Under the pieces are notes generated by a model that saw nothing but the letters and a program-made list of their open reading frames with translations, made no database searches and was not told the origin of the DNA. Of a DNA stretch of 64,000 nucleotides, positions 49,505 through 59,209 are shown in pieces. Made by a program: the position numbers and the translations under genes. This DNA comes from 2-02-FULL-55-14 sp964534125 (GTDB lineage: Bacteria > Bacteroidota > Ignavibacteria > UBA10030). The DNA lies in assembly GCA_964534125.1 (NCBI GenBank), contig CAZHOJ010000006.1, positions 1-64,000 on the forward strand. Reading direction: 5' to 3'. The number at the start of each line of letters is the position of its first letter. Positions within the stretch are counted from its first letter, which is position 1.

Positions 49505-51505
49505 ATGGAGACCATTCCGTTCCTCGACCATCTGGCCATCATCCTGGCGGCAGCTGTCATCATCCTTGCCGTCAGTCGGCCGATCCGTCTCCCCGGGGTC
49601 ATTGGATTTCTCCTGACGGGCATCCTTATCGGGCCGAACGGCATCGGGATCATCCCCGACCGCCACGAGATCGAGATCTTCGCCGAGATCGGCGTGGTCA
49701 TGCTGCTGTTCTTCATCGGGCTCGAATTTTCTCTCTCCCAGCTCAAGGCCATCCGGCGGCAGTTCTTCCTTGGCGGATCCCTTCAGGTCGTGGGAACGAT
49801 CGTCCTGGTCGTCCTTCTGCTGTCGGGCGCCGGTGTCTTGACGCTGAACGAGCGGATCTTCATCGGCTTCGTCGTCGCGCTCAGCAGTACTGCCATCGTG
49901 CTCAAAATGCTTTCAGAGAGGGGGGAGGTGGAAGCACCGCATGGCCGCATGGTCATTGGCATGCTCCTCTTCCAGGACTTCTGCATCGTGCCGATGATCA
50001 TCTTCACTCCCATGCTGGCCGACACGGAAGGTTCCGCGGTCTCTGACATTATCCTCGGTTTCATGACAAGTCTGGCCATCGTTGGCGGTGTGGTCTTCGC
50101 CGCCCGGCGGATCCTCCCTCGCATCCTCGAACATGTCGCGCGGTCACGGGTGCGCGAAGCGTTCCTGATGGGCTCGCTTCTTGTCTGCCTCCTGATGGCG
50201 ATCGTGACCCATTCGGTCGGGTTCTCCTATGCGCTCGGCGCCTTTATCGCCGGGCTGCTCGTCTCCGAATCCGAGTACAGCCACGAGGTGATCGCGGAGA
50301 TCGTTCCCTTTCGCGATTTCTTCGCGAGCATGTTCTTCATCTCTGTCGGCATGCTGTTCGACCTCACCACGGTGCAGGACCACCCGCTCCTCGTCTTCGG
50401 CATCGGCCTCGGCATTGTGGTGCTGAAGTTCCTCATCATCGTCGTCATTGTCCGGGCCATGGGCATCTCCTCCCGGACCGCCCTGATGTCGGGCCTCATC
50501 CTTGCGCAGATCGGGGAGTTCTCGTTCGTGCTGATCGGTGTCGGCCTGTCGGCGGGCCTGCTGAGCGAATACCTGTTCCAGCTCTTTCTTGCCGCCTCCA
50601 TCCTCTCGATGACCCTTGCTCCGCCCCTTATCATCCTGGCACCGAAGGTGGCGGAACGCGTTCAGGCTGCGCTGCCGTTCATGAGGTCCGGACGTGAACA
50701 TATCCCTGACGGCACCCGATCCCTCAGGGACCATGTGATCATCGTTGGATTCGGGGTCAACGGACAGAATGTGGCCCGCGTCCTCGGCGAGACGGGCATT
50801 CCGCATGTTGTGCTGGAAACAGACGGAGAGGTCGTCAAGCGGCTTGCGAGGGAAAAAGTGCCGGTCATCTTCGGTGATGTCACTCGGAAAGAGATACTTC
50901 AATTAAGCGGCGTCGAGCGGGCGCGGGTCGTTGTGCTCGCGATATCCGATCCGAATGCACAGCGGACGGCGGTCAGCCTCATTCGCTCGATGAATCCCAC
51001 GGTCCACATCATCGCCCGCACACGCATGGTTGCGGAAGTTGATGATCTTGCCGCGCTCGGGGCCAGCGAAGTCATCCCGGAGGAGTTCGAGACATCCATC
51101 GAGATCTTCACGCGCGTACTGGACCAGTATCACATTCCCCGGAACGTCGTCAACGCCCAGATCCAGGTGATCCGGGATGAGAATTACAGCATGCTCCGCG
51201 GACTGCCGCAAACGACACGGGGCCTCGACAGGATGACGCAACTGCTCGCCGCAGGAACGTCCGACACGTTCCTTGTGACAGACGACCTTGAGGTGGCAGG
51301 GAAGACCGTGGGGGAGATCGACCTCCGCCAGCATTCGGGATCCCTCCTCATCGCGGTCGTGCGGGGCGAGACACCAACACTAACACCGCCGAAGGACTTC
51401 AGGGTAGAACCAGCCGATACGCTCGTTCTCGTCGGGACACACGCGAATATGGATAGAGCGTTCGATTATCTCGGACGGAAACGCGTCGTTTACACGAACA
51501 CATGA
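49505..51505 (+). CDS. CPA2 cation:proton antiporter with RCK domains (KefB-like)
   Basis: 666 residues. About twelve helices form an Na+/H+-exchanger-type domain (LPGVIGFLLTGILIGPNGIG; VALSSTAIVLKMLSERGE; SVGFSYALGAFIAGLLVSES). An RCK-N (TrkA-N) domain starts at HVIIVGFGVNGQNVARVLGE and an RCK-C (TrkA-C) domain ends in LVGTHANMDRAFDY. This is the KefB/KefC/RosB/CPA2 architecture; K+ or Na+ efflux regulated by nucleotide or other ligands. Monocistronic in appearance. Confidence 0.9.
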   Translation: METIPFLDHLAIILAAAVIILAVSRPIRLPGVIGFLLTGILIGPNGIGIIPDRHEIEIFAEIGVVMLLFFIGLEFSLSQLKAIRRQFFLGGSLQVVGTIVLVVLLLSGAGVLTLNERIFIGFVVALSSTAIVLKMLSERGEVEAPHGRMVIGMLLFQDFCIVPMIIFTPMLADTEGSAVSDIILGFMTSLAIVGGVVFAARRILPRILEHVARSRVREAFLMGSLLVCLLMAIVTHSVGFSYALGAFIAGLLVSESEYSHEVIAEIVPFRDFFASMFFISVGMLFDLTTVQDHPLLVFGIGLGIVVLKFLIIVVIVRAMGISSRTALMSGLILAQIGEFSFVLIGVGLSAGLLSEYLFQLFLAASILSMTLAPPLIILAPKVAERVQAALPFMRSGREHIPDGTRSLRDHVIIVGFGVNGQNVARVLGETGIPHVVLETDGEVVKRLAREKVPVIFGDVTRKEILQLSGVERARVVVLAISDPNAQRTAVSLIRSMNPTVHIIARTRMVAEVDDLAALGASEVIPEEFETSIEIFTRVLDQYHIPRNVVNAQIQVIRDENYSMLRGLPQTTRGLDRMTQLLAAGTSDTFLVTDDLEVAGKTVGEIDLRQHSGSLLIAVVRGETPTLTPPKDFRVEPADTLVLVGTHANMDRAFDYLGRKRVVYTNT

Positions 51506-51611
51506 GCTCGGTTTCGCCCCCTCCCCCCCGGCCCCATGCTCTCCACCCCCGCCTTGCTTCTTCCTCGTTTTTGGACTAACCTCGGTTTCCGCCAATAGCA
51601 CACCTCAACCG

Positions 51612-52280
51612 ATGCCCACTGACGGCACCGATCCCCGTACCAACACAATATGTGTATGGCTCATCGACGACAATGAGATCTATACGTCTGTCGTCTCCGA
51701 GGCGCTTGGACTCTCGCCGAACATCCAATGCTCGGGGGTCTATGACCGGTGCGAAGCGGCATTCGAGGACCTGGACAAGGGGAAGCGGCCTCCGGATGTC
51801 CTGCTTCTGGACATCGGCCTGCCCGGCATCAGCGGTATCACCGCCATCCGGCAGTTCAAGGAGAAGCTCCCCCGGCTGCAGATCATCATGCTGACCGTGT
51901 ATGATGTCGACGACAAGATCACCAGCGCGCTCGTGAGGGGAGCCGCAGGCTACCTGCTGAAGACATCAGGAACAGACCAGATCGTTTCTGCGATCCGGTC
52001 GACCCATCAGGGGGGCATGCCGCTGGACCCCATGGTAACGCGAAAGCTGTTCTCGAGGATCGAGGAATCGCGGAAAGCACCCCGGGATTACGGGCTGACG
52101 ACGAGGGAGAAGGAAGTGCTGAAACACATGGTGGATGGTCTTCTTGTGCCGCAGATAGCCGAGCGACTGTTCATCAGCTCGCACACTGTCTTTGCACACA
52201 TCAAGAAGATCAATGAGAAGCTCGGGGTTCACACGCGCAGCAAAGCTGTGGTGAAGGCGATCAAGGAGAACCTGGTGTAG
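51612..52280 (+). CDS. NarL/LuxR-type response regulator, orphan
   Basis: 222 residues. The receiver domain (residues 10-125) has the phospho-acceptor Asp67 in DVLLLDIGLPGISG, the acidic pocket (WLIDDNEIY) and the Thr/Lys switch (MLTVYD; LLKTSG). The C-terminal LuxR HTH is LTTREKEVLKHMVDGLLVPQ followed by HTVFAHIKKINEKLGVHTRS. No histidine kinase is adjacent, so its partner is elsewhere. Confidence 0.9.
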   Translation: MPTDGTDPRTNTICVWLIDDNEIYTSVVSEALGLSPNIQCSGVYDRCEAAFEDLDKGKRPPDVLLLDIGLPGISGITAIRQFKEKLPRLQIIMLTVYDVDDKITSALVRGAAGYLLKTSGTDQIVSAIRSTHQGGMPLDPMVTRKLFSRIEESRKAPRDYGLTTREKEVLKHMVDGLLVPQIAERLFISSHTVFAHIKKINEKLGVHTRSKAVVKAIKENLV

Positions 52281-52398
52281 GTTTCCTTCACGATGCCAAC
52301 ACAGATCTGCGTCACTCCTGCGTGGTCTAAGCGAGAATGACGAAAGGCAGGGGTAAGTCTCCGGCTTGACAGCAGGCATGTCGTGTGAAGATGGCGGA

Positions 52399-53652
52399 TC
52401 ACACAAGCCCCTCTTTTATCCACGCAAGATTCTGCAGATGTATGAGCCCATAGTTGTAGAAGTTGAAGTCCCGGACCCCCATGCTGATGGCGGTCTCCAG
52501 TCGTGAGAGGAACTGCTGCTTCCCTCCGCTCTCCGGCAATCCCACCTGAAATCCTACGATGACATCGTTCTTTCCCGCGAGGTCCTGAACATCCCGCAGC
52601 GGCTGCCGCAGCGCATTGCCATCTTCCAGATATCCCGGCATGAGGACGCCGCCGGTGATCCCCGCAACGCGCGCGACGTCCATGCCTACGCTCGTTCGCG
52701 ATGTGCTGCTGAACGAAACGAGCGGACGAAGGACCGTGCGTGTCCCTGCCACAGCTTCCTGCAATTCTTCTGCCAGTGACGATACGACGGTACGTCTCCA
52801 TTCCAGGAACGGCTGGAAAAGGTCTTGCGGAAGGTCGGTGAGGCTGACGAGGCTCTTCGTTTCCTCCGGAGATGCGAATGTATTCTCAAGCGTCGTGCGC
52901 GCATAGCGCTGCATGGCCACGAGATCGACCATGCCCTGCGAGCGTTTGAAGCACGAGGGGCAAAAGCACAGTCCAAGCAGGAATGTCTGCGCCTCTGTCA
53001 GCGCGATACCGGTCCGCTCATGGTGGTTGCCATGCGGATACCCCATGAATTGCATCGCTTCCAGCTCGATGCGCTCTGCTCCCTGTCGGGCTATGTCTTT
53101 TACGATCCCTTTGAGGTACGTACGAACATCATCATTCGACGGACACAGGTTGTGGACCATGCTGTCACCGAATGCATTCACGCATACGATGTCAGGATAT
53201 TGCCGGCCCAGCGGTGTATTGTGGCAGCAAACGACCCACGCGTTCGTCCCCATGCCTTCCTTTTCTGCCAGGCGTACGAGCTTGCCGAGGTCTTCTCCTT
53301 CCTTCACGAGCGAGTTCACGATCGGCTTTACTCTTCCATACAGGGACGATGTCGGGGAGAAATAGACCGTTCCGTCCTCAAGAAAATAGACCTTCTGCTT
53401 CGGATTGTGAGGAAGGAGAAAGCGGCCAGCATGATAGGCGGCGGCGAGGCTGATGTGGGTGAGGCCATTCTCCTTCATCAGCTGGAGGGGAGAGGTCCAG
53501 CCCTCGTCTACAAGGTCCCAGAGGTAGGTCCACATCGAAGCGCTGCGGACGTCTGGATGGGCCGAAAGATGGGGGATGGAAGATGAAAGACTGCTGTAGA
53601 TGGCGGCAGATGCTGATGTCGCCAGGAATGAGCGGCGGGTGAAGGTTGTCAT
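52399..53652 (-). CDS. Tat-exported protein of unknown function
   Basis: 417 residues. N-terminus FTRRSFLATSASAAIYSSLS is a twin-arginine signal. The body looks like an alpha/beta barrel (LKLVRLAEKEG-like and MGTNAWVVCCHNTPLG), with CFCPSCFKR, probably a metal-binding Cys pair, near residue 230. EMAQFMGYPHG-like residues (ELEAMQFMGYPHGNHHERTG) may line an active site. It resembles uncharacterised GH-like or sugar-related exported proteins, but I cannot assign a family. The C-terminus ends at 52399 facing the response-regulator gene. Confidence 0.6.
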   Translation of the reverse strand: MTTFTRRSFLATSASAAIYSSLSSSIPHLSAHPDVRSASMWTYLWDLVDEGWTSPLQLMKENGLTHISLAAAYHAGRFLLPHNPKQKVYFLEDGTVYFSPTSSLYGRVKPIVNSLVKEGEDLGKLVRLAEKEGMGTNAWVVCCHNTPLGRQYPDIVCVNAFGDSMVHNLCPSNDDVRTYLKGIVKDIARQGAERIELEAMQFMGYPHGNHHERTGIALTEAQTFLLGLCFCPSCFKRSQGMVDLVAMQRYARTTLENTFASPEETKSLVSLTDLPQDLFQPFLEWRRTVVSSLAEELQEAVAGTRTVLRPLVSFSSTSRTSVGMDVARVAGITGGVLMPGYLEDGNALRQPLRDVQDLAGKNDVIVGFQVGLPESGGKQQFLSRLETAISMGVRDFNFYNYGLIHLQNLAWIKEGLV

Positions 53653-53679
53653 TGGGGAGGGTCCTTTTCTTGTGCTGAA

Positions 53680-53731
53680 AGACCTGACAGGTCTTTCTAT
53701 GATGTACCTAGAGAGACCTGACAGGTCTCTC
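53680..53731. repeat. Two copies of an AGACCTGACAGGTCT palindrome
   Basis: AGACCTGACAGGTCT (53680-53694) and GAGAGACCTGACAGGTCTCTC, trimmed here to its core (53711-53731), are palindromes about 30 bp apart in the spacer between the Tat protein and the HAD phosphatase. The family is also at 37210-37231 and 41097-41111. Confidence 0.7.
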
Positions 53732-53758
53732 CAAGACGCGCCCGTCTCTCCAGGCCTC

Positions 53759-54415
53759 TTAATCCTTGCGTGCTATACTGAGGATGTCCTCGAAACGATC
53801 GATGATAAAGTCCGGACGCAGCATCTCTGCGCCGACGCGGTCGAGAGCTCCATATGTCACGATACACGCCTGCACTCCCGCTCCGCGGGCGCACAGCAGG
53901 TCCATCTTGTGATCCCCCACATACAGCGTCTCTTCGGGCAACCACCCGCGGAGATTGAGTACCCTGTTAAGGACATATGGGTCGGGCTTTGGAGGCGTTT
54001 CGTCGGTCCCCTGGATCGGGTCGAAATACTGAGCGATGCCAAAATGGCCGAGCACGCGCTTTGCAGTCTGGCTGGACTTGGTCGTCGCGACAGCCAGACC
54101 CGTCCTTCGCTCATGGAGGGAGGCAAGCGTGCTCTCGACGCCCGGGAAGAGCGTGGTCGTGTCGAGCGCTCGCGGCCTGTATCGCCCCAGGTACATCTGC
54201 TTTGCCTGTGTGATGCGGCCGTGCTTCTCCTCCGGAAGAAGGTCCGCAAACACCTCCGTCAGCGTCCTTCCGATGTGAGGATAGAGCTGCTCCTTCGTGA
54301 TGCCGTCCTCACCCAGTTGCTGCAGGACCCATAGCTGAGCGCTTGCGATGTCCTCGCGGGAATCGAGAAGCGTGCCGTCAACGTCGAATATGATGTTCTT
54401 CGTCGGGAATGTCAT
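53759..54415 (-). CDS. HAD-superfamily phosphatase (phosphoglycolate phosphatase-like)
   Basis: 218 residues. Motif I FDVDGTLLDSREDI holds the nucleophile Asp and acid/base Asp; motif II Thr is in AVATTKSS; motif III/IV is LYVGDHKMDLLCARGAG (Asp pair). The cap is of C1 alpha-helical type. Similar to Gph and PpaX; substrate unproven. It starts about 100 bp before purN on the other strand. Confidence 0.85.
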   Translation of the reverse strand: MTFPTKNIIFDVDGTLLDSREDIASAQLWVLQQLGEDGITKEQLYPHIGRTLTEVFADLLPEEKHGRITQAKQMYLGRYRPRALDTTTLFPGVESTLASLHERRTGLAVATTKSSQTAKRVLGHFGIAQYFDPIQGTDETPPKPDPYVLNRVLNLRGWLPEETLYVGDHKMDLLCARGAGVQACIVTYGALDRVGAEMLRPDFIIDRFEDILSIARKD

Positions 54416-54531
54416 GCAACTTTCACCGCCGGGGAAAGAGGGTCAATATAGAACTCTTTGAACTCATTGAAAATACAGGGAGTTATAGCTACATTCGCTG
54501 ATTCCGGAATGGATCTCTGGGTCGCTTGCGC

Positions 54532-55149
54532 ATGAACATTGCCGTCTTCGCGTCCGGGCGAGGATCGAACTTTCAGGCCATCCTTGAAGCCATTCGCAAC
54601 GGTACCCTCCCTGCGCGCGTGTGTCTTCTTCTGAGCAACTCCGCACAAGCCGGAGCGCTCGAACTTGCCCGGTCCCGGAACATCGCGACCGCTCATGTTT
54701 CGAGGAAGCACTTTGATTCGGACGGGACGTTCGCCGATGCGATGTTGCGCACCCTGCGGGATCACAACGCAGATTTCATTGCGCTGGCGGGATATCTGAA
54801 GTTGGTTCCTCCGTCGGTCGTCCATCAGTTCAGGAACAGGATCGTCAACATCCATCCTGCTCTTCTTCCCGCATTCGGCGGAAGGGGAATGTATGGACAC
54901 CATGTCCACGAGGCCGTGCTCGCATCCGGCGCAAAGCTGAGCGGCGCCACTGTCCACCTCGTCGACGCAGAATACGACAGGGGGCCCATTGTGGCCCAGC
55001 AGAGCGTTCCCGTCCTTCCGGACGATACGCCCGATGCACTTGCAGCACGTGTGCTCAATGTCGAGCATACCCTCTACCCATCGACTCTCGCCGCCTTCGC
55101 GAAGGACACGGTCCGCATCGAAGACGGTAAAGTCTGGATTACAGCATGA
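54532..55149 (+). CDS. purN: PurN, phosphoribosylglycinamide formyltransferase
   Basis: 205 residues from ATG 54532. The start FASGRGSNFQAILEAI and the catalytic Asn, His and Asp (NIHPALLPAFGGRGMYG and HLVDAEYDRGPIVAQ) define PurN. It adds the formyl group to GAR in purine synthesis. It overlaps purH by 4 bp. A TTG two codons earlier is less likely. Confidence 0.95.
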   Translation: MNIAVFASGRGSNFQAILEAIRNGTLPARVCLLLSNSAQAGALELARSRNIATAHVSRKHFDSDGTFADAMLRTLRDHNADFIALAGYLKLVPPSVVHQFRNRIVNIHPALLPAFGGRGMYGHHVHEAVLASGAKLSGATVHLVDAEYDRGPIVAQQSVPVLPDDTPDALAARVLNVEHTLYPSTLAAFAKDTVRIEDGKVWITA

Positions 55150-56732
55150 CCGCACCCGGTTCCAACGGTAGTTCCGCTCCGCCACGGCAGGACCTTCTCC
55201 GCGTGAAACGCGCCCTTATCAGCGTTTCTGACAAGCGGGGAATCAAGGAATTCGCGGAGGCCCTCGCACAACGGGGCGTGGAGATCATTTCCACGGGCGG
55301 CACATACAAGACGATCGAGAACGCAGGCATTCCTGTGACGAGCGTCTCGAAGGTCACCGGCTTTCCCGAGATCCTTGATGGCCGCGTCAAAACGCTCCAT
55401 CCGGCGATCCACGGCGGTATCCTTGCCGCGCTGGACAAGGAGCAGCATCGCTCGCAGCTCGCGGAGCATGCCATTCAGCCCATCGATCTTGTGGTGGTGA
55501 ACCTGTATCCGTTCGAAAAGACGATCGAGAAAGAGAATGTCCGGCTGGAGGAGGCTGTCGAGCAGATCGACATCGGCGGACCGGCGATGGTACGCGCAGC
55601 GGCAAAGAACTTCCGCCACACTGCTGTTGTCGTGAATCCCGACCTTTACGGCGTGATCCTCGAGGAGCTGAACCAGAACGACGGCTGCATCACGGCCCAG
55701 ACCCGCTTCCTGCTTTCTCTGCGGGCATTCGAACACACGGCACACTATGATGCCGCCATTGCCGCGTATCTCGGCGAACTGACATCGCAGAGCACGCTGC
55801 CCGACGAACTGTCCGTGTCTGCAAAGAAAGTGCAGGGCCTCCGCTACGGTGAAAACCCGCATCAGGAGGCGGCGCTGTACGGGCGATTCAACGAGGTGTT
55901 CGTTAAGCTCCACGGGAAAGAGCTGTCGTACAACAATATCCTCGACATCAATGCCGCAGCGCTGCTGTGCGCCGAGTTCTCGCAGCCGACGGTCGTCATC
56001 GTGAAGCATAATAATCCCTGCGGTGTTGCATCGGCGCCGACGCTTACCGAAGCGTATCAGCACGCGTTCGCGACCGACACGACCTCAGCTTTCGGCGGCA
56101 TCGTGTGCGTCAACCGTGCACTCGACAAAGCGACGGCCGAGGCCATCAACGAGGTCTTCACCGAGGTCATCATCGCCCCGGATTTCGAGCATGGCGTCCT
56201 GGAGTTCCTGACGCGGAAGAAGGACCGGCGCATCATGCGCCAGGCGGCCAACCTTCGCACCGTCCGGGAACTTGATGTTCGCAACGTTGTGGGCGGCTTC
56301 CTCGCTCAAACACAGGACCAGCACCGGCTGCACGTGTCCGACCTCAAGGTGGTCACCGAGAGACAGCCGACAGACGACGAGGTCGAATCGTTGATGTTCG
56401 CCTGGAATGTGGCAAAACACGTCAAATCCAACGCTATTATCTATACCCGCGGCACCCGTACGCTGGGCATCGGTGCCGGCCAGATGTCCCGCATCGATTC
56501 GGCGAAGATCGCGGCGCGAAAGGCTGGCGAGGCCGGCTTCGACCTGGGGGGCTGCGCTGTCGCGTCCGACGCATTCTTCCCGTTTCCCGACGGCCTCCTT
56601 GAAGCGGTGAATGTCGGGGCGACCGCCGTCATTCAGCCGGGTGGTTCGGTTCGGGACGGCGAGGTCATCGAGGCAGCGAATGCGAACGGTGTCGCCATGG
56701 TCTTCACGGGTATCCGGCATTTCAGACATTGA
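55146..56732 (+). CDS. purH: PurH, bifunctional AICAR formyltransferase/IMP cyclohydrolase
   Basis: 528 residues. The N-terminal IMP cyclohydrolase domain has RALISVSDKRGIKEFAEALA and GGTYKTIENAG. The AICAR formyltransferase domain has ELSYNNILDINAA and VKHNNPCGVA with the Lys/His catalytic pair, and ends in GGSVRDGEVI...FTGIRHFRH. It makes IMP, the end of the pathway begun with purN. A 37-bp gap separates it from mreB. Confidence 0.96.
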   Translation: MTAPGSNGSSAPPRQDLLRVKRALISVSDKRGIKEFAEALAQRGVEIISTGGTYKTIENAGIPVTSVSKVTGFPEILDGRVKTLHPAIHGGILAALDKEQHRSQLAEHAIQPIDLVVVNLYPFEKTIEKENVRLEEAVEQIDIGGPAMVRAAAKNFRHTAVVVNPDLYGVILEELNQNDGCITAQTRFLLSLRAFEHTAHYDAAIAAYLGELTSQSTLPDELSVSAKKVQGLRYGENPHQEAALYGRFNEVFVKLHGKELSYNNILDINAAALLCAEFSQPTVVIVKHNNPCGVASAPTLTEAYQHAFATDTTSAFGGIVCVNRALDKATAEAINEVFTEVIIAPDFEHGVLEFLTRKKDRRIMRQAANLRTVRELDVRNVVGGFLAQTQDQHRLHVSDLKVVTERQPTDDEVESLMFAWNVAKHVKSNAIIYTRGTRTLGIGAGQMSRIDSAKIAARKAGEAGFDLGGCAVASDAFFPFPDGLLEAVNVGATAVIQPGGSVRDGEVIEAANANGVAMVFTGIRHFRH

Positions 56733-56769
56733 TGTTGACATCACCCTCTCAACGAGCGAGCACAGCCAC

Positions 56770-57795
56770 ATGGGACTCCTGAACTTCTTTTCCGCCGACC
56801 TTGCGATCGATCTCGGAACGGCGAACACCGTGATCTGGATGAAGGGCAAAGGCATCATCCTCAACGAGCCCTCGATCGTCGCGTTCGACCGCAACACGAA
56901 GCGGATCATCGCGATCGGAAACGAAGCGAAGGAGATGCTCGGCCGCACGCACCGCGACGTGCGCACCATCCGCCCGATGAAGGACGGCGTCATCGCCGAC
57001 TTCGAGATAGCAGAAGGAATGCTGCGGGAGTTCATCAAGAAGATCAGCATCGGCTGGGTCCCCTCGCGTCGGATCGTCGTATCCGTCCCATCAGGCATTA
57101 CTGAGGTCGAGAAGCGCGCTGTGCGCGACTCTGCGGAGCACGCCGGAGCAAAAGAGGTGCATCTCATCGCCGAGCCGATGGCCGCTGCGATCGGTGTCGA
57201 CCTTGACGTCGATGCGCCGGTAGGGAACATGATCGTCGATATCGGCGGCGGTACGACCGAGATCGCTGTCATCGCGTTGTCCGGGATCGTCAACGAGGAT
57301 TCCCGCCGTGTTGCCGGCGACGAGATGAACAACGCGATCATCCAGTTCTTCAAGCGGAACCACAACATTCTCATTGGTGAACGGACCGCTGAAGCAATCA
57401 AGTGCGAAGTGGGCTCCGCCATGCCTCTCAAAGAAGAGATCACCATCCAGGTGAAAGGCCGCGATCTGGTCAACGGTGTTCCGAAAACGACAGAGGTCTC
57501 CTCCGTTGAGATCCGCGAAGCCCTGAACGAGCCTATCTCTCAGATCGTGGAGGGTGTCAAGCTTACCCTCGAGCGCACACCCCCCGAGCTCTCGGCTGAC
57601 ATCCTCGACCGGGGCATCATGCTGACGGGTGGAGGAGCGCTGCTCAAGGGGCTCGACGAGCGTCTGCGCCTCGAGACGAACCTTCCGGTACATGTCGCAG
57701 AGGATCCGCTGACCGCCGTCGTGCGCGGAACAGGTAAGGTCCTCGAACGGCTGGATCATTACTCCAAGGTCCTTCTCAAGGGACGGCGGTACTGA
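56770..57795 (+). CDS. mreB: MreB actin-like cell-shape protein
   Basis: 341 residues from ATG 56770. Phosphate 1 DLGTANTVIWMKGKG, phosphate 2 DIGGGTTEIAVIALSG, adenosine motif TGGGALLKGLD are all present. MreB polymers guide side-wall growth with MreCD, RodA and PBP2, all encoded downstream; rod shape is therefore expected. The frame is open back into purH but the family start is ATG 56770. Confidence 0.96.
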   Translation: MGLLNFFSADLAIDLGTANTVIWMKGKGIILNEPSIVAFDRNTKRIIAIGNEAKEMLGRTHRDVRTIRPMKDGVIADFEIAEGMLREFIKKISIGWVPSRRIVVSVPSGITEVEKRAVRDSAEHAGAKEVHLIAEPMAAAIGVDLDVDAPVGNMIVDIGGGTTEIAVIALSGIVNEDSRRVAGDEMNNAIIQFFKRNHNILIGERTAEAIKCEVGSAMPLKEEITIQVKGRDLVNGVPKTTEVSSVEIREALNEPISQIVEGVKLTLERTPPELSADILDRGIMLTGGGALLKGLDERLRLETNLPVHVAEDPLTAVVRGTGKVLERLDHYSKVLLKGRRY

Positions 57796-57878
57796 GCTCT
57801 TCGATTGTCAATTGTCGATTCGAGGACGAGTCCGCCCCGGATCTTCGACGATCGACGATCGACAATTGACATTCGAAA
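57796..57878. repeat. Intergenic GACAATTGAC-type inverted repeat between mreB and mreC
   Basis: CGATTGTCAATTGTCGATTC at 57804-57823 is opposed to GATCGACAATTGACATTCG at 57856-57874, ending just before the mreC start. The two arms can form an imperfect 20-bp stem. The same words recur ahead of the ROK kinase at 12029-12105. Confidence 0.6.
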
Positions 57879-58715
57879 ATGCTTCAGCGTCTCTACGATA
57901 TTATCTTTGCCTTCCGCGAGTATGTTGTCCTCGCCCTGTGCGCAGTTCTGTCTCTCGTGTTCCTCGCCCTGAACGACACTCCCCAGGTCAAACGCATCCG
58001 CACTTTCGCGACCGTCCTGTTCGGTACCGCCCAGCAATCAGCCCGCTTCATTACCGACTACACGAATCTCCGGGAGGAGAACGCCCTCCTGCGGCGGATC
58101 AACGTGGAGCTTTCGGATGAGGCAACGCAACTACGCGAGGCCCGTCTGGAGAACTACCGGCTTCGCTCTCTTCTCGGGCTCAAGAAGCGCATGCCGTACA
58201 GGCTCGTCGCCGGCAAGGTTATCGGCAAGACCCTCCAGTTCCAGCGGAACACCCTTACCCTCAACGTCGGGCGTTCTGACGGGATCGAACCGCTCATGCC
58301 GGTCATCAGCGACGGCGGCCTGGTCGGCATCGTGACAGATGTGACGGACGGTCATGCCGTGGTGAACATACTTTTGAACATCGATTTCCGCGTGAGCGCA
58401 AAGGTGCAGCGTTCGCGTGTCGACGGCATCATTGCCTGGACGGGACGCACATTGCAGCTCCGAAATATCTCGAAGACGATGGACGTGCACGAAGGGGATG
58501 TGCTACTGACCTCGTCGTACAGCAACATCTTCCCCGAGGATATCAGAATCGGCGTGGTGAGCCGGGCAAGCGACCAGCCGGGCTCTCTCTTCAAGGAGGT
58601 CCTCGTCACGCCGGGCGTGGATTTCACGCGACTCGAGGAGGTCTTCGTCGTGGACCACGCACCCAGCCAAGAGCGGCACACGGTCGAGCGGGAAGCTTCA
58701 GCGAGAGCGCAATGA
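57879..58715 (+). CDS. mreC: MreC, periplasmic cell-shape protein
   Basis: 278 residues with an N-terminal membrane anchor (YVVLALCAVLSLVFLALN), a coiled coil (LREENALLRRINVELSDEAT) and the MreC beta domains (VIGKTLQFQRNTLTLNVGRS; VVNILLNIDFRVSAKVQRSR). It overlaps mreD by 4 bp. Confidence 0.94.
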   Translation: MLQRLYDIIFAFREYVVLALCAVLSLVFLALNDTPQVKRIRTFATVLFGTAQQSARFITDYTNLREENALLRRINVELSDEATQLREARLENYRLRSLLGLKKRMPYRLVAGKVIGKTLQFQRNTLTLNVGRSDGIEPLMPVISDGGLVGIVTDVTDGHAVVNILLNIDFRVSAKVQRSRVDGIIAWTGRTLQLRNISKTMDVHEGDVLLTSSYSNIFPEDIRIGVVSRASDQPGSLFKEVLVTPGVDFTRLEEVFVVDHAPSQERHTVEREASARAQ

Positions 58716-59209
58716 ACGACCAGCTCCGCATCGCACTTTCCGGGCTCGTCTTGTTCGTCGCCCAACTCGTGTTCATTCCTCTCATCGGCGTGTTCGAGTT
58801 CACTCCCGACGTCCTGCTCATCTGGATAGTCTATGTCGGCATCCGGAGGGGACACATCGAGGCAACGATCGCCGGATTCCTGGTCGGCCTTCTGCAGGAT
58901 TCTGTGACAACGCAGTTCTTTGGGCTCGCAGCTCTCTCCAAGACGCTCGCAGGATTCCTGGCAGGATACTTCTACAATGAGAGCACCGTCCAGCAGACCC
59001 TCGGTTCCTACCGGCTCCTCTTAGCGACCGCCATCACGAGCGTTCTCCATAATACTGTCTACTACGGTATCTTCTTTCAGGGGAGTGAGGAGCACCTCCT
59101 GCTATCCATCTTCGAGATGACCGTCGGCATCACGCTGTACACCTCCATCATCGCTATTCTCCCGATGTTCGCGTTCTCCCGCACGTATCAGACGCAGTGG
59201 ACGCAATGA
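58712..59209 (+). CDS. mreD: MreD, membrane cell-shape protein
   Basis: 165 residues with about five helices (IALSGLVLFVAQLVFIPLIG; ATIAGFLVGLLQD) and the MreD core FTPDVLLIWIVYVGIRRG. Its place between mreC and mrdA, with 4-bp overlaps both sides, supports the call. Confidence 0.9.
   Translation: MNDQLRIALSGLVLFVAQLVFIPLIGVFEFTPDVLLIWIVYVGIRRGHIEATIAGFLVGLLQDSVTTQFFGLAALSKTLAGFLAGYFYNESTVQQTLGSYRLLLATAITSVLHNTVYYGIFFQGSEEHLLLSIFEMTVGITLYTSIIAILPMFAFSRTYQTQWTQ

Noticed and set aside
52281..52398. Terminator between the response regulator and the Tat gene
   Set aside because: CGTCACTC...GAGAATGACG can pair only weakly and has no U tract; it resembles a common intergenic repeat word instead.
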